DNA from: Alphaproteobacteria bacterium
GTDB lineage: Bacteria > Pseudomonadota > Alphaproteobacteria > JAJFFI01
Length of the DNA stretch: 64,000 nt
Direction of reading: 5' to 3'
Assembly: GCA_030066595.1 (NCBI GenBank)
Contig: JASJBI010000003.1
Location: 1-64,000, forward strand
Below the pieces are notes generated by a model. The model had not been told where the DNA came from, made no database searches, and saw nothing but the letters and a program-made list of their open reading frames with translations. The translations under genes were made by a program, and so were the position numbers. Of the stretch, positions 35,427-45,486 are shown in pieces (the stretch's first letter is position 1; the number at the start of each line of letters is the position of its first letter).

Positions 35427-36439
35427 TCCGCCTCCTCCTCGCGCCCCACCAGCGCCAGCGCACGGGCGCGGTAGCCCTTCTGCTGGGCCCAATGCACCAG
35501 GGCGTCCTCCCGGCCATGGGTGACCCAGAGCTCGGGCGCCGCCACGTCCGAGATGGTCTGAGTGAGCTCGTCCCAGTCGGCATGGTCCGAGAGGACCAGC
35601 GGCAGCTCGACGCCCCGCTGCCGCGCCCGCTGGCGCACCCGCATCCAGCCCGAGGCCATTGCCGTGACGGGCTCGGGCAGGCGGCGGGACCAGCGGTCCC
35701 GCAGGGCGCCGGGCGGCGCCAGCACGAGGGCGCCTCGCAGTTCGTCCTTGTCCGCCTCGCCGGCGGCCCGTAAAGGCCCCAATTCGACGCCGAGCCGTCC
35801 ATAGAGGTCGCACAGCGCGGCCAGGGCGCCATGGAGATAGATCGGCCGATCGTAGCCCGCCTCGCGCAGCAGCCGGATCACCCGCTGGCATTTGCCCAAT
35901 GCGTAGACGCCGACGAGATGTGCGCGCTCGGGAAAGGCGGCTATGGATGCCAACAGCCGGCCGATCTCTTCACCGTCCTCCGGATGGCGGAAGACCGGCA
36001 GGCCGAAGGTCGCCTCGGTGACGAAGACATCGCAGGGCACCGGCTCGAAGGGCGGACAGGTGGGATCCCGCCGGCGCTTGTAGTCGCCCGAGACCACGAT
36101 CCGCTGACCCGCATATTCCAGCACCACCTGGGCCGAGCCCAGCACATGGCCCGCCGGCGCGAGCCAGAGGCGCGCGTCGCCCAGCTCGATCGTCTCGCCA
36201 TAGGCCAGGGGTTGGAATCGCCTGCCGGCGTCCTCGCCGTAGCGGGCCTGCATGATCGCGATGGTATCGGGCGTCGCGATCACGTCCGTGTTGCCGGGGC
36301 GTGCATGGTCGCCATGGCCATGGGTAATGACGGCGCGCTCAGCCGGCCGGGCCGGATCGATGTAGAAATTGCCGGGCCGACAGTGGATCCCCGCGTCCGT
36401 GACGCTGATCCAGTCTTCCGGTTTCGTCCGTAAGGCCAT
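35423..36439 (-). CDS. Ligase-associated DNA exonuclease (MBL fold)
   Basis: 338 residues of the metallo-beta-lactamase/beta-CASP-like nuclease family. The metal-binding HGHGDHARPG is near residue 40. APAGHVLGSAQV and SGDYKRR follow, and LVLSDHADWDEL lies near the end. ATG 36439 is the first good start; no strong RBS is visible, and the promoter region is shared with the divergent helicase 40 bp away. It overlaps the ligase gene by 4 bp. Predicted to process DNA ends for its partner ligase. Confidence 0.9.
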   Translation of the reverse strand: MALRTKPEDWISVTDAGIHCRPGNFYIDPARPAERAVITHGHGDHARPGNTDVIATPDTIAIMQARYGEDAGRRFQPLAYGETIELGDARLWLAPAGHVLGSAQVVLEYAGQRIVVSGDYKRRRDPTCPPFEPVPCDVFVTEATFGLPVFRHPEDGEEIGRLLASIAAFPERAHLVGVYALGKCQRVIRLLREAGYDRPIYLHGALAALCDLYGRLGVELGPLRAAGEADKDELRGALVLAPPGALRDRWSRRLPEPVTAMASGWMRVRQRARQRGVELPLVLSDHADWDELTQTISDVAAPELWVTHGREDALVHWAQQKGYRARALALVGREEEAE

Positions 36440-36479
36440 AATACATGCAATATGGCGGCGTGCGCCGCCCGGGTCCATC

Positions 36480-38942
36480 ATGGGAACAGGGATGCACGGA
36501 GTCGCCGATCCGGCCTTGCCGAAGACGTTTCGCGACTGGTTCGCGGGCCGCGGCTGGTCGCCGCATGCGCACCAGCTCGCCATGCTGGCTGCGACCAACG
36601 CCGGCGCGCACGCCCTCTTGATCGCGCCGACCGGCGGCGGCAAGACGCTGGCCGGGTTCCTGCCGAGCCTGATCGAGCTGGCCGAGGCGCCGGCGCGGAC
36701 CGGCCTGCACACTCTCTACGTCTCGCCCTTGAAGGCGCTTGCGGTGGACATCGCCCGCAATCTGGAAGCGCCGGTGGCCGAGATGGGGCTGCCTGTCACC
36801 TGCGAGACGCGCACCGGCGACACGCCCCAGCACAAACGCGTGCGCCAGCGCCGCCGCCCGCCCGACATGCTGCTGACCACGCCGGAATCGTTGTCGCTGC
36901 TCCTGTCCTATCATGACGCGCCGGAGATGTTCCGGGGCCTGCGCTGCGTCGTGGTGGACGAGCTGCACAGCCTGGCGCCGGGCAAGCGCGGCGACCTCTT
37001 GGCGTTGGCGCTGTCGCGCATCGCCGCCTTGGCGCCCGAGTGCCGGCGGATGGGCCTGTCGGCGACGGTGCACGACGAGAGGGGCTTTCGCCGTTGGCTC
37101 GCGCCGGGCGCCAAGAGTCGCGCGGTGCGGCTGATCCGGGGCGCCGATGCCCCCGACCCGGAGATCCGGATCCTGACCCCGGCGGCCCGGATCCCCTGGT
37201 CCGGCCACATGGCGCTGCACGGCTTGCCCGAGGTCTACGCAGCGATCCGCGCCCACCGGACCACGCTGGTCTTCGTCAACACCCGGGCCCAGGCCGAGCT
37301 GGTGTTCCAGGAACTCTGGCGGCTCAACGAGGACGGCCTCGCCATCGCACTCCACCATGGCAGCCTCGCGGTCGAGCAGCGGCGCCGGGTCGAGGCGGCC
37401 ATGGCCAGGAGCGCGCTCAGGGCGGTGGTCTGCACCTCGTCTCTCGATTTGGGCATCGACTGGGGCGACGTCGATCTGGTGGTGCAGGTGGGCGCGCCCA
37501 AGGGCGTCAGCCGTCTCTTGCAGCGCATCGGCCGCGCCAACCACCGTTTCGACGAGCCCAGCAAGGCGATCCTGGTGCCGGCCAACCGGTTCGAGTTCCT
37601 CGAGAGCCACGCCGCCGAGGCCGCCGCCGCGGCGCACGAGTTGGACGGCGACCGGCTCGGTCCCGGCGGGCTCGACGTGCTGGCCCAGCATGTGCTCGGC
37701 ACCGCCTGCAGCGGCCCGCTGGACGCGGACGCGCTCTATGCCCAGGTGAGCGGCGCGGCACCTTACGCCGATCTCGAGCGGGCCACCTTCGACGAGGTCG
37801 TGGATTTCGTGGCCACCGGCGGCTACGCTCTCGGCGCCTATGAGCGGTTCCGCCGCCTCAAGCGGGACGAGAACGGTCGCTATCGCGTCGCCTCGGGCCG
37901 GGTGGTGCGTCAATACCGCATGAACGCGGGCGTGATCGTCGATGCGCCGACCCTCAAGGTGCGCTTCCGCAACGGCCGCACCCTGGGCCAGGTGGAGGAG
38001 TCCTTCGCCATGGGGCTGACGCCGGGCGATAGCTTCGCCTTCGCCGGGCAGCTTCTGCAATACGAGGAAATGCGCGAGCTTGCCATCATCGTGAGCCGTG
38101 CCAAGACGGCCAAAGAGCCCAAGGTGCCCGCCTATGTGGGTGGGCGGTTGCCGCTTTCGACCCATCTCGCCGACCGGGTGCGCGCGGCGCTGGCCGATCC
38201 CGCCGGCTGGAGCCAATATCCCGCCGAGGTGCAGGACTGGCTTAGCGAGCAGAAGACCCGGTCCACCTTTCCCGGCCCGGACGGCCTCTTGGTCGAGACC
38301 TTTCCCCGGGGCGACAAGCGCAGCCGGAAGGAATTTCTGGTCGCCTATTGCTTCGAGGGCCGCAATGCGCACCAAACGCTCGGCATGCTGCTGACCCGGC
38401 GCATGGAGCGCGCGGGCTTGCACCCCCTCGGCTTCGTCGCCACCGACTATGTGCTCGCAGTCTGGTCGCTCGAGCCCGCCGAGGACATGGACGCGCTCTT
38501 CGACCAGGACATGCTGGGCGACGACCTGGAAGCCTGGATGGACGAGAGCGCCATGCTGCGCCGATCGTTCCGCAACGTTGCCGTGATCGCCGGCTTGATC
38601 GAGCGGCGCCATCCGGGTCATGAGAAGACCGGGCGTCAGGTGACCTTCAATTCCGATCTGATCTACGACGTGCTGCGCCGGCACGAACCGCGGCACATCC
38701 TCTTGCGCGCGACCCGGGCCGATGCGGCCACCGGGCTGACCGACGTGCGCCGGCTGGGCGAGATGCTGGTGCGCGTGCAGGGCAAGATCCGCCATGTTCG
38801 CCTCGACCGGGTCTCGCCCCTGGCCATCCCGGTGCTGCTCGAGATCGGCAAGGAGGCCGTCTATGGTTCGGCGCGGGACCGGCTTCTGGCCGACGAAATG
38901 GCGCTCATCGCCGAAGCCGGTCTGGGGCCGGGCGATGGCTGA
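36480..38942 (+). CDS. Ligase-associated DEXH-box helicase (Lhr type)
   Basis: 820 residues. The RecA-like domains show Walker A APTGGGKTLAGFLP, the DEVH-class motif VVDELHSL, motif III LSATV, and motif VI RLLQRIGRANHR. A C-terminal Lhr-specific domain follows. ATG 36480 is chosen; M5 at 36492 is equally possible. It is divergent from the exonuclease and ligase genes and overlaps pdeM by 8 bp. ATP-driven unwinding in the same repair pathway is expected. Confidence 0.93.
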   Translation: MGTGMHGVADPALPKTFRDWFAGRGWSPHAHQLAMLAATNAGAHALLIAPTGGGKTLAGFLPSLIELAEAPARTGLHTLYVSPLKALAVDIARNLEAPVAEMGLPVTCETRTGDTPQHKRVRQRRRPPDMLLTTPESLSLLLSYHDAPEMFRGLRCVVVDELHSLAPGKRGDLLALALSRIAALAPECRRMGLSATVHDERGFRRWLAPGAKSRAVRLIRGADAPDPEIRILTPAARIPWSGHMALHGLPEVYAAIRAHRTTLVFVNTRAQAELVFQELWRLNEDGLAIALHHGSLAVEQRRRVEAAMARSALRAVVCTSSLDLGIDWGDVDLVVQVGAPKGVSRLLQRIGRANHRFDEPSKAILVPANRFEFLESHAAEAAAAAHELDGDRLGPGGLDVLAQHVLGTACSGPLDADALYAQVSGAAPYADLERATFDEVVDFVATGGYALGAYERFRRLKRDENGRYRVASGRVVRQYRMNAGVIVDAPTLKVRFRNGRTLGQVEESFAMGLTPGDSFAFAGQLLQYEEMRELAIIVSRAKTAKEPKVPAYVGGRLPLSTHLADRVRAALADPAGWSQYPAEVQDWLSEQKTRSTFPGPDGLLVETFPRGDKRSRKEFLVAYCFEGRNAHQTLGMLLTRRMERAGLHPLGFVATDYVLAVWSLEPAEDMDALFDQDMLGDDLEAWMDESAMLRRSFRNVAVIAGLIERRHPGHEKTGRQVTFNSDLIYDVLRRHEPRHILLRATRADAATGLTDVRRLGEMLVRVQGKIRHVRLDRVSPLAIPVLLEIGKEAVYGSARDRLLADEMALIAEAGLGPGDG

Positions 38943-39633
38943 GGCTGGCGTGCCGATCACGGTCGCGGGGCAGCCGCTGGTCGCCGACCTGAGCGGTGCG
39001 CTCCACTGGCCGGCCGCGACCACCGTAGTCTTTGCCGACCTGCACTTCGAGAAGGGCTCTGCCTTCGCCGAGCGGGGCACGCTGTTGCCGCCCTACGACA
39101 CCCGGGCGACGATCGCCAAGATGGCGGAGGTGCTGGCCCGCCTGCGGCCCGACCGGGTGATCTGTCTGGGCGACAGCTTCCATGACGGCGAGGGTGTTGC
39201 GCGCATGGCGGCGGACGACCGGGGCCGTCTGAGCACGTTGACGGCCGGCCGCGACTGGATCTGGATCGCCGGCAACCACGATCCGATGCCGCCGGGCGAG
39301 CTCGGCGGCAGAGTCATGGCCGAAGCCCTTCTGGACGGCCTGACCTTTCGGCACGAGCCCCGCGCCGATGCCGCAGCGGGCGAAGTGGCCGGCCACCTGC
39401 ACCCCAAGGCGACTGTGAAGGTGCGGGCCAAGCGCATCACCCGGCCCTGCTTCGTCGGTGACGGGCGCCGGCTTCTGCTGCCCGCCTTCGGCGCCTTCAC
39501 CGGCGGGCTCGACGCCACCGACGGCGCCATCCGCAGCCTGTTCGCAGAAGGTTTCACCGCCCATCTCCTGGGCGACCGACACATCCACAGCTTTCCCTCG
39601 ACCGGTCTCGCGCCTGCGCCGCTCTACTGGTAG
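38935..39633 (+). CDS. pdeM: Ligase-associated DNA damage response endonuclease PdeM
   Basis: 232 residues of the calcineurin-like phosphoesterase family. All metal-binding blocks are present: ADLHFEKGS, GDSFHDGEG, AGNHDPMPP and AGHLHPKA. The start codon lies inside the end of the helicase gene (ATGGCTGA overlap), showing translational coupling. This completes the four-gene repair set. Confidence 0.9.
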   Translation: MAEAGVPITVAGQPLVADLSGALHWPAATTVVFADLHFEKGSAFAERGTLLPPYDTRATIAKMAEVLARLRPDRVICLGDSFHDGEGVARMAADDRGRLSTLTAGRDWIWIAGNHDPMPPGELGGRVMAEALLDGLTFRHEPRADAAAGEVAGHLHPKATVKVRAKRITRPCFVGDGRRLLLPAFGAFTGGLDATDGAIRSLFAEGFTAHLLGDRHIHSFPSTGLAPAPLYW

Positions 39634-39716
39634 TCGGGTAGCCGAGCTGGCCCGGCGGATCTATCTCTTGCATGGGATCGCGCGGCCCGGTGGCGCGCAA
39701 ATTGGGGGCGAGACCT

Positions 39717-41468
39717 ATGGCTGCATCCGGCGGTGGTGAATTCCTAATGAACGCCGCGGTTTTCTTGACCGCGGCGGTCGTCTCGGTACCGGTCTTCAAG
39801 CGGCTCAAGCTGGGCTCGGTGCTGGGCTATCTGGCCGCCGGTGCGGTCATCGGCCCGTTCGGCGCGGGCTTCATCAGCGACGCGCAGCGCGTCCTGCACT
39901 TCGCCGAGTTCGGCGTGGTGCTGCTGTTGTTCATCATCGGGCTCGAGCTCAAACCTTCCCGTCTGTGGTCCCTGCGGCGGGACATCTTCGGACTTGGGCT
40001 GAGCCAGGTGATGGTCACCGGCGCCATCCTCTCGGGCATCGGCTGGCTGTTGGGCTTGGCCCTTTCGACCGCTCTGGTGGTGGGTTTCGGCCTGGCCCTG
40101 TCGTCGACCGCCTTCGCGCTTCAGATCCTGGAAGAGAAGGGCGAGCTGAACAGCTCACATGGCAACACGGCCTTTGCCATCCTGCTGTTCCAGGACATGG
40201 CCATCGTGCCGCTCCTGGCCTTGGTCGCGGTCCTCGGTCCGAGCACGCCATCGGCCGATCCGCTTTGGCTCGACATCGTCAAGGTGGTGGGGGTGATCGC
40301 TGCCATTCTGGTCATAGGAAAGTATCTCCTGAACCCGGCACTGCGATTCATCGCCAAGACCAAAGCCAGCGAGATCTTCACCGCCGCCGCCCTGCTGCTG
40401 GTGGTGGTGGCGGCGCTCATGGTCTCCGCCGTGGGCATGTCCATGGCGCTGGGCGCCTTTCTCGCCGGCGTTCTGTTGGCTGATTCCGAGTTCCGCCATC
40501 AGCTCGAGACGGACATCGAGCCATTCCGCGGCTTGCTGTTAGGCCTGTTCTTCATCGCCGTCGGCATGTCGGTGGACTGGAGCCTGGTGCTCCACAATTG
40601 GCTCACCGTGCTCGGCGTGGTTCTGGGATTGGTTTTCGTCAAAGCGCTCCTGATCTATCCCCTCTGCCGCCTGTTTGGCTCCCCGGACCGGGACGCGCAA
40701 CGGGTCGCAGTGACCTTATCCCAGGGCGGCGAGTTCGCCTTCGTTCTGTTCAGCGCTGCGGTGCTGGGCGGGGTCATGGATAGGGAGCTCTCAAACCTGC
40801 TGATCCCCGCGGTCACGCTCTCCATGGCCTCGACGCCGCTCTTGGGCGCAGTGCACGAGGCTGCGCTTAAGGCCTTGGCTCGCGAGCACACAGGCGACCT
40901 GATTGATGCCTCGGAGGCCGATCCGCGCAAGGTGATTGTTGTCGGCTTCGGCCGTGTGGGGCAAGTGGTGGCCCAGATCATGAAGGCCGCCAGCTACGAG
41001 GTTACGGCGATCGATTTCGACCCTAAGCGCATCCGAATCGCCAGGGACTTCGGCAACAAGGTCTATTTCGGCGACGTGACCCGCCCGGACTTGTTGAAGA
41101 CCGCCGGCGCGGAACACGCCGAGGTTATCTTCATCTGCGTCGACGACCCCGAGGCATCGACCCGGGCGATACGGTACATTCGCGACCGTTTCCCCAACAT
41201 CGCGATCATCGCCCGGGCCTCCGACCGTACCCATGTCCTGGATCTCATGGACTGTGACGTGACCGCCTATGTCCGCGAGACGTTCGAATCCAGCGTGCTG
41301 CTCGGCGTCGCCGGGCTCCGTCGGCTCGGCACCGAGGAACTCATGATCGACCATTTGATTGCCGAGTTCCGCCATCGCGACGAGGAGCGCCTACACATCC
41401 AGAAGCAGCAAGGCATCCTCGCCGGCATGGACCGCATGTCGGCGCCCTACGATCTGTCGGGAGATTGA
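39717..41468 (+). CDS. Monovalent cation:proton antiporter (CPA2/Kef type) with RCK domain
   Basis: 583 residues. The N-terminal about 380 residues hold repeated hydrophobic segments typical of Na+/H+ or K+/H+ exchangers (GYLAAGAVIGPFG, LLFIIGLELKP). After residue about 400 a TrkA-N/RCK domain has VVGFGRVGQVVAQIM for nucleotide-linked gating. ATG 39717 has GGGGGCGAG upstream; M11 at 39747 is another option. Expected to exchange K+ or Na+ for protons at the inner membrane. No ancillary KefF/KefG gene is adjacent. Confidence 0.9.
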   Translation: MAASGGGEFLMNAAVFLTAAVVSVPVFKRLKLGSVLGYLAAGAVIGPFGAGFISDAQRVLHFAEFGVVLLLFIIGLELKPSRLWSLRRDIFGLGLSQVMVTGAILSGIGWLLGLALSTALVVGFGLALSSTAFALQILEEKGELNSSHGNTAFAILLFQDMAIVPLLALVAVLGPSTPSADPLWLDIVKVVGVIAAILVIGKYLLNPALRFIAKTKASEIFTAAALLLVVVAALMVSAVGMSMALGAFLAGVLLADSEFRHQLETDIEPFRGLLLGLFFIAVGMSVDWSLVLHNWLTVLGVVLGLVFVKALLIYPLCRLFGSPDRDAQRVAVTLSQGGEFAFVLFSAAVLGGVMDRELSNLLIPAVTLSMASTPLLGAVHEAALKALAREHTGDLIDASEADPRKVIVVGFGRVGQVVAQIMKAASYEVTAIDFDPKRIRIARDFGNKVYFGDVTRPDLLKTAGAEHAEVIFICVDDPEASTRAIRYIRDRFPNIAIIARASDRTHVLDLMDCDVTAYVRETFESSVLLGVAGLRRLGTEELMIDHLIAEFRHRDEERLHIQKQQGILAGMDRMSAPYDLSGD

Positions 41469-41633
41469 GACCAAGGCGCCATTGAACAGATTCGGGCCTC
41501 GAGCGGTTCTGCCGACGAGACCGCCTCAAGTTCACCCCGGGGCAAATGTGGCGCAGCGAGGCGAGACCCAGCGCCGTCGAGATCAGGGCCCCACCATCGT
41601 TACATACGTTTCGCCTGAGCCTGGCGCGGTCAT

Positions 41634-42614
41634 TCAGCGCTGCCAAAGGTCAGTTGCGCGTCCGTCCAGCGATATATGCTCAGGACCGCACCGGAGCGTC
41701 ACACGGACGACCTCACCCGGGCAATACAGCCGGAACGGCAGGACGCAGGTACCGATCCCCCGACTCGTGTAGCCCACCATGTCGCCATGGCGCCAGACGC
41801 CGCTGACCAGTTCGCGGTGGCGTCTGAGCCCAGTAGCAAGCGGCCGTCGCCCCGGCAGACAGATCTGTCCGCCATGGGTATGGCCAGTCAGGTACAGGCG
41901 GTGTCTGGCGGCCGCCCGCTCCGCGACTTCGGGGGAGTGCACGAGCGCGACACAAAATCCGTCCGGCGCAGCCTCGAGTGCAGCGTGCGCCGCCTCCGTC
42001 TCGAATCGATGCACGTCGTCAAGGCCGGTCATGTGCAGGGAGTCCTGGCCACGGGAAAGCGTGACCGTTTCGTTCAGCAGCACGCGAATCCCGAGGCCCT
42101 CCATGGGAGAAACCATGGCAGCGCTGTCATGATTGCCGAGCACGCCCAGCACGCCGTCCGGCGCACGAACCGCGGAGACGATCTCGCTCAGCCGATCGAT
42201 CAACGGCAGGATCGGGGCGTGGATGTTGTCGCGGATATCGCCGGTGATGACGCAGAGATCGCTCTCGATTTCCGCGACGGCTTCAGCGGCGGCTACGGCC
42301 GTTCCGTCGATGTTATCGAGGTGCAGATCGGTTATGTGGAGAATGCGATAGCCGTCAAACCCGGCTGGCAGGTCGGGCAGCGACACCGTCAGTTCTGTCA
42401 CCTCGAGCATGAGTGCCCGCGCCGCGCCCCATCGGAACGGCTTGGTCGGCCGCAGGATCTCGTGTGCCCGCTGAGCGGCACCGTAGAGGTGGCTCCGAAC
42501 ATGCCCGCGCCAACGCCTTCCGGCAGGTCGCGCTTCCATGGCCTCTCGGCGCTCCCGCCAGACCCGGCGTTGCGCGTTCAGTTCGTGCAGCTCCTCAAAC
42601 AGGCCGTCGTGCAT
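41634..42614 (-). CDS. Metallophosphoesterase
   Basis: 326 residues of the calcineurin-like family, YaeI/YkuE-like. Metal-binding blocks ITDLHLDNI, VITGDIRDN, LGNHDSAAM and TGHTHGGQICLPG are all visible. The N-terminal 70 residues are Arg-rich and probably amphipathic. Relatives act on phospholipid pyrophosphates such as UDP-diacylglucosamine or have unknown substrates, so no specific reaction is assigned. It stands alone between the antiporter and a divergent membrane protein. Confidence 0.87.
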   Translation of the reverse strand: MHDGLFEELHELNAQRRVWRERREAMEARPAGRRWRGHVRSHLYGAAQRAHEILRPTKPFRWGAARALMLEVTELTVSLPDLPAGFDGYRILHITDLHLDNIDGTAVAAAEAVAEIESDLCVITGDIRDNIHAPILPLIDRLSEIVSAVRAPDGVLGVLGNHDSAAMVSPMEGLGIRVLLNETVTLSRGQDSLHMTGLDDVHRFETEAAHAALEAAPDGFCVALVHSPEVAERAAARHRLYLTGHTHGGQICLPGRRPLATGLRRHRELVSGVWRHGDMVGYTSRGIGTCVLPFRLYCPGEVVRVTLRCGPEHISLDGRATDLWQR

Positions 42615-42800
42615 TGCTCACCAAAACAAGAACGCCCGTCCCGCAGCACTCCATTCAGACGGTCATTGCCCGGCCGGCAACGCAGGGAGCGGGAATGCCA
42701 TTTCGCTACGGACGCCGCGGACGGGTTCTCTGGAAGGATCGCCCCACAGCGCGGGAACGTGCTTTCGAAGTTGCGGGGCCACGCCTAATCTTTAGCGGTG

Positions 42801-43421
42801 ATGGCTGGATACGACAAGGCTTGGTGGAGGCCGGTCGGACGGGGAAGACTGCCGCTCTGGCTCAAGGTCCTTTACACCCTGTTCCTGTGCGTGCTGGTGC
42901 CGGTGTATTGGCATCACTATGGCCCCAGCAATTTCCTTTGGGCGTGCGACATCGCGCTGTTCGTGATTTGCGCCGCGTTCTGGCTGGAGTCCCCGCTGCT
43001 CACCAGCATGATGGCGATCGGCGTCCTGCCGTTCGAAGTGGCGTGGACCATAGACTTGGTGGCCGGCTCCCGCCTGCTGGGCATGGCGAGCTATATGTTT
43101 GACGCCCAGCTGCCTCTCTATCTGCGAGGCTTGTCGCTCTACCACACGGTGCTGCCGCCGCTGATGATCTTCATGTTGTGCCGCCTCGGCTATGATCGAC
43201 GGGCGCTGATGGCGCAAACTCTGCTTGTCTGGCTCGTCCTGCCTCTGACCTACCTGCTCACCGAGCCTGCAGAGAATATCAATCTCGTCTTCGGGCTGGG
43301 CAAGGAACCCCAGACCTTCATGAATCCGCTGCTCTATCTCGCCTTGGAGATGATCCTGCTGCCGCTCGTTGTCTGCCTGCCCGCCCACCTGTTGCTGCAG
43401 CGGCTGTTTGACCGTCGCTGA
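42801..43421 (+). CDS. Polytopic membrane protein of unknown function
   Basis: 206 residues with about six hydrophobic segments (for example LWLKVLYTLFLCVLVPVYW and LMAQTLLVWLVLPLTYLL). I recognise no enzyme motif. Conserved-looking polar features are YWHHYGPSNFLWACD near residue 36 and PAENINLVFGLG near 155. A GTG one codon upstream could also start it. Stand-alone gene. Confidence 0.75.
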   Translation: MAGYDKAWWRPVGRGRLPLWLKVLYTLFLCVLVPVYWHHYGPSNFLWACDIALFVICAAFWLESPLLTSMMAIGVLPFEVAWTIDLVAGSRLLGMASYMFDAQLPLYLRGLSLYHTVLPPLMIFMLCRLGYDRRALMAQTLLVWLVLPLTYLLTEPAENINLVFGLGKEPQTFMNPLLYLALEMILLPLVVCLPAHLLLQRLFDRR

Positions 43422-43480
43422 ATCGGCCCCGTCAGGCCGCAACTTTCATCAAGTCGACTTCGCGCCGGTAGAACCAGAGC

Positions 43481-43612
43481 GCGGCAGGTGCCAGGTTTCG
43501 TAAAATCGATCTTACGGGCGATCGCCGATGTCAAGGTTTCGCCGCTCGGCACGACGGCGCCGATGTTGCGGGGATCGCGAAGCCACAGGCGCAGAAAGCC
43601 CACGGCTTCGAC
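43481..43612 (-). pseudogene. Remnant of a phospholipid N-methyltransferase-like gene
   Basis: About 44 codons read VEAVGFLRLWLRDPRNIGAV followed by VPSGETLTSAIARKID, the N-terminal signature of PmtA-like class I methyltransferases. The frame then ends without the SAM-binding GxGTG region. This looks like a degraded 5' fragment. No downstream part was found in any frame. Confidence 0.6.
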
Positions 43613-44057
43613 GGCCGGGGCCCGTCGAAACCCTGAGGACGACGTATTGCAGCTCAATCGAGACGTTGTGGTGAATCGTGCCACGCTGCTGATGTTCAGG
43701 ATTACCGGTCCACGCCGGACCAAACCGTCCGCGCCAGTCATGCGCTGGCGCCGCGGACCAGAACAAGGGGCAGGATGCAGTGGGATCTGGGCGGTTCTAG
43801 GGCACTGGCCGGCACGTTTCCCGTGCGGCTTGTCTGTGTCCGACAGTGCGAAAGGCCTTTATGTTTCGACCGACCACATACGGGAACAGACTTCTGGCGG
43901 ACCAAATCCCGCGCATCAGGGCGCTGCAAATGGTCTCTGGCTCCTGTCCGCACAGACCGTTTTGGCCGGCTCCGAAATCCTGACTGTCATTGGACATGCC
44001 GGCAGCGAAGGGGCAGCGTATATCCGCCAGCGCAGCCTGGGATGTGGAAGATCTGCG
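43613..44057. other. Non-coding stretch with gene debris
   Basis: I see no intact gene. Overlapping frames on both strands lack motifs and start signals. It separates the methyltransferase remnant from the small secreted protein gene, which fits a decayed region. Confidence 0.45.
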
Positions 44058-44408
44058 CTAGGTCGTCAGGTCGCAGCGCCGCCAGATCTGCACCTCCGCC
44101 TGAGCTGAACTGGTCGATGTCGCGTTCATCGTCAGGTGCACGGTGTTCTCGTCCACCAGGATCATGGACACGCTCGATCCGGCGCCCGGGTCGGACGCCG
44201 GCACCACATAAGAGAACGCGTGCCGCGAGTAGTCGCCCCGCGCTCGGGTTCCCGCCGGGGTCGTGATCTTGGCTCCATGGATGGTCATATGGCGGCCGTC
44301 GGAGGCGCACCAGTTGCCGTCGATCGCATCGGCCCAAGCGCTCTTCGCCGAGAGGAGCATCGCGCCGAGCACTGCTCCGACAAGCACATGTCGCGGTCCA
44401 AGCACCAT
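44058..44408 (-). CDS. Small secreted protein of unknown function
   Basis: 116 residues. Signal peptide (MVLGPRHVLVGAVLGAMLLS, cleavage near AWA-D). The mature part has IDGNWCASDGRHMTIHG near the start and a second cysteine in WRRCDLTT near the end, suggesting one disulfide. ATG 44408 has AAGG upstream. A GTG at 44420 would instead overlap the gloB stop. It follows gloB closely and is probably co-transcribed. Resembles conserved alphaproteobacterial periplasmic proteins without known role. Confidence 0.72.
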   Translation of the reverse strand: MVLGPRHVLVGAVLGAMLLSAKSAWADAIDGNWCASDGRHMTIHGAKITTPAGTRARGDYSRHAFSYVVPASDPGAGSSVSMILVDENTVHLTMNATSTSSAQAEVQIWRRCDLTT

Positions 44409-44416
44409 GGGCACCT

Positions 44417-45217
44417 TCACCAGCTGTTGCGCAGCTCGCGCAGTTTCAGGAACACGGTCTTGGCGTCGGGCGCGTCGGGCAGGTCAGGAAACGCCTCGCG
44501 CAGCCGGGCGATCACGGTCGGGCTGTGCAACCGGAAGAACGTGTTGATCTCCTTCTCGAGCGCAAGCGTGGTCACGAGCGCCGCATCCGGGTCCTGGTCG
44601 GTGACGTCGTCCAAGAGGTCCGCAGCGCGAGAATTATCGGGCTCCCGGTCCAGCGTGAAACGCAGGTTGTTGGCGATGTAGTCGTGCCCGGGGTAGATCA
44701 GGGTTTCGTCGGGCAGGCGCGCAAGCTGGGCGGCGAAGGTCTCGTACAGCTCTTCCGGGTGCCCGCCGTTGTGGCAATTTCCGGCGCCCGCGTTGAACAA
44801 TGTGTCGCCGCACACCAAAGCCGGCGTGTCGGTCCGCGACAGCAGGCAGACATGGCTCATGGTGTGGCCGGGCGTATCGAGCGCTTCGAGCTCCACCCTA
44901 CGGCCGACCTTGACCACGTCGCCCGCCTGGAGCCCGACATCGATGCCGGGAATGCGATCCTTGGCGTTGGCGTGTGCCAGCAGCTTTGCTCCGGTGGCGG
45001 CGATCATCGCCCGGTTGCCGCCGGTGTGATCGCCATGCTCGTGGGTGTTGAGGATCTGGGTGACCTGCCAGCCCCGGTCCCTGGCCCGCGCCAGGCATTT
45101 CTGGTGATCCAGCGGATCGATCGCAAGCGCCTCGCCGCTGTCCGGGCAGGCGATCAGGTAGTTGAAATTGCGGTAGGCGTTTCCGGTCCAGATTTGCTCC
45201 ACGATCACGGCGCACAT
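44417..45217 (-). CDS. gloB: Hydroxyacylglutathione hydrolase (glyoxalase II)
   Basis: 266 residues of the MBL fold. Hydrolyses S-lactoylglutathione to lactate and glutathione in methylglyoxal detoxification. The metal site THEHGDHTGG (THxHxDH), LDTPGHTMSHVC, VCGDTLFNAGAGN and YPGHDYIANNL are all present, and a glyoxalase-II C-terminal helical domain ends with FLKLRELRNSW. The start ATG 45217 gives the usual length. It overlaps or abuts the small secreted protein gene. Confidence 0.93.
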   Translation of the reverse strand: MCAVIVEQIWTGNAYRNFNYLIACPDSGEALAIDPLDHQKCLARARDRGWQVTQILNTHEHGDHTGGNRAMIAATGAKLLAHANAKDRIPGIDVGLQAGDVVKVGRRVELEALDTPGHTMSHVCLLSRTDTPALVCGDTLFNAGAGNCHNGGHPEELYETFAAQLARLPDETLIYPGHDYIANNLRFTLDREPDNSRAADLLDDVTDQDPDAALVTTLALEKEINTFFRLHSPTVIARLREAFPDLPDAPDAKTVFLKLRELRNSW

Positions 45218-45486
45218 CCTCGCTGTCCAGGGTCGGCCGTTACTGTATCAGGGACGCCCGAGCGCGCCAAAGACCGCGCCCGCACCAGCGGGCCTAGGCG
45301 CGGATCGTGTACTCCCCGGGGGCGCAGGCTGCTGTCGATCGCCGGCTTGACGGACGCGTCGATCTCGGGCGCACCGGCTGCATAGAGCCAGCAGGGGACA
45401 ATCGCCTCACGCAGGTCGACCCCGATCCCCAGAAAGCCCGAGAGCACCCGGCAGCAGTCAGGCTCGAGCGAGATCTTCCCGCAGAT

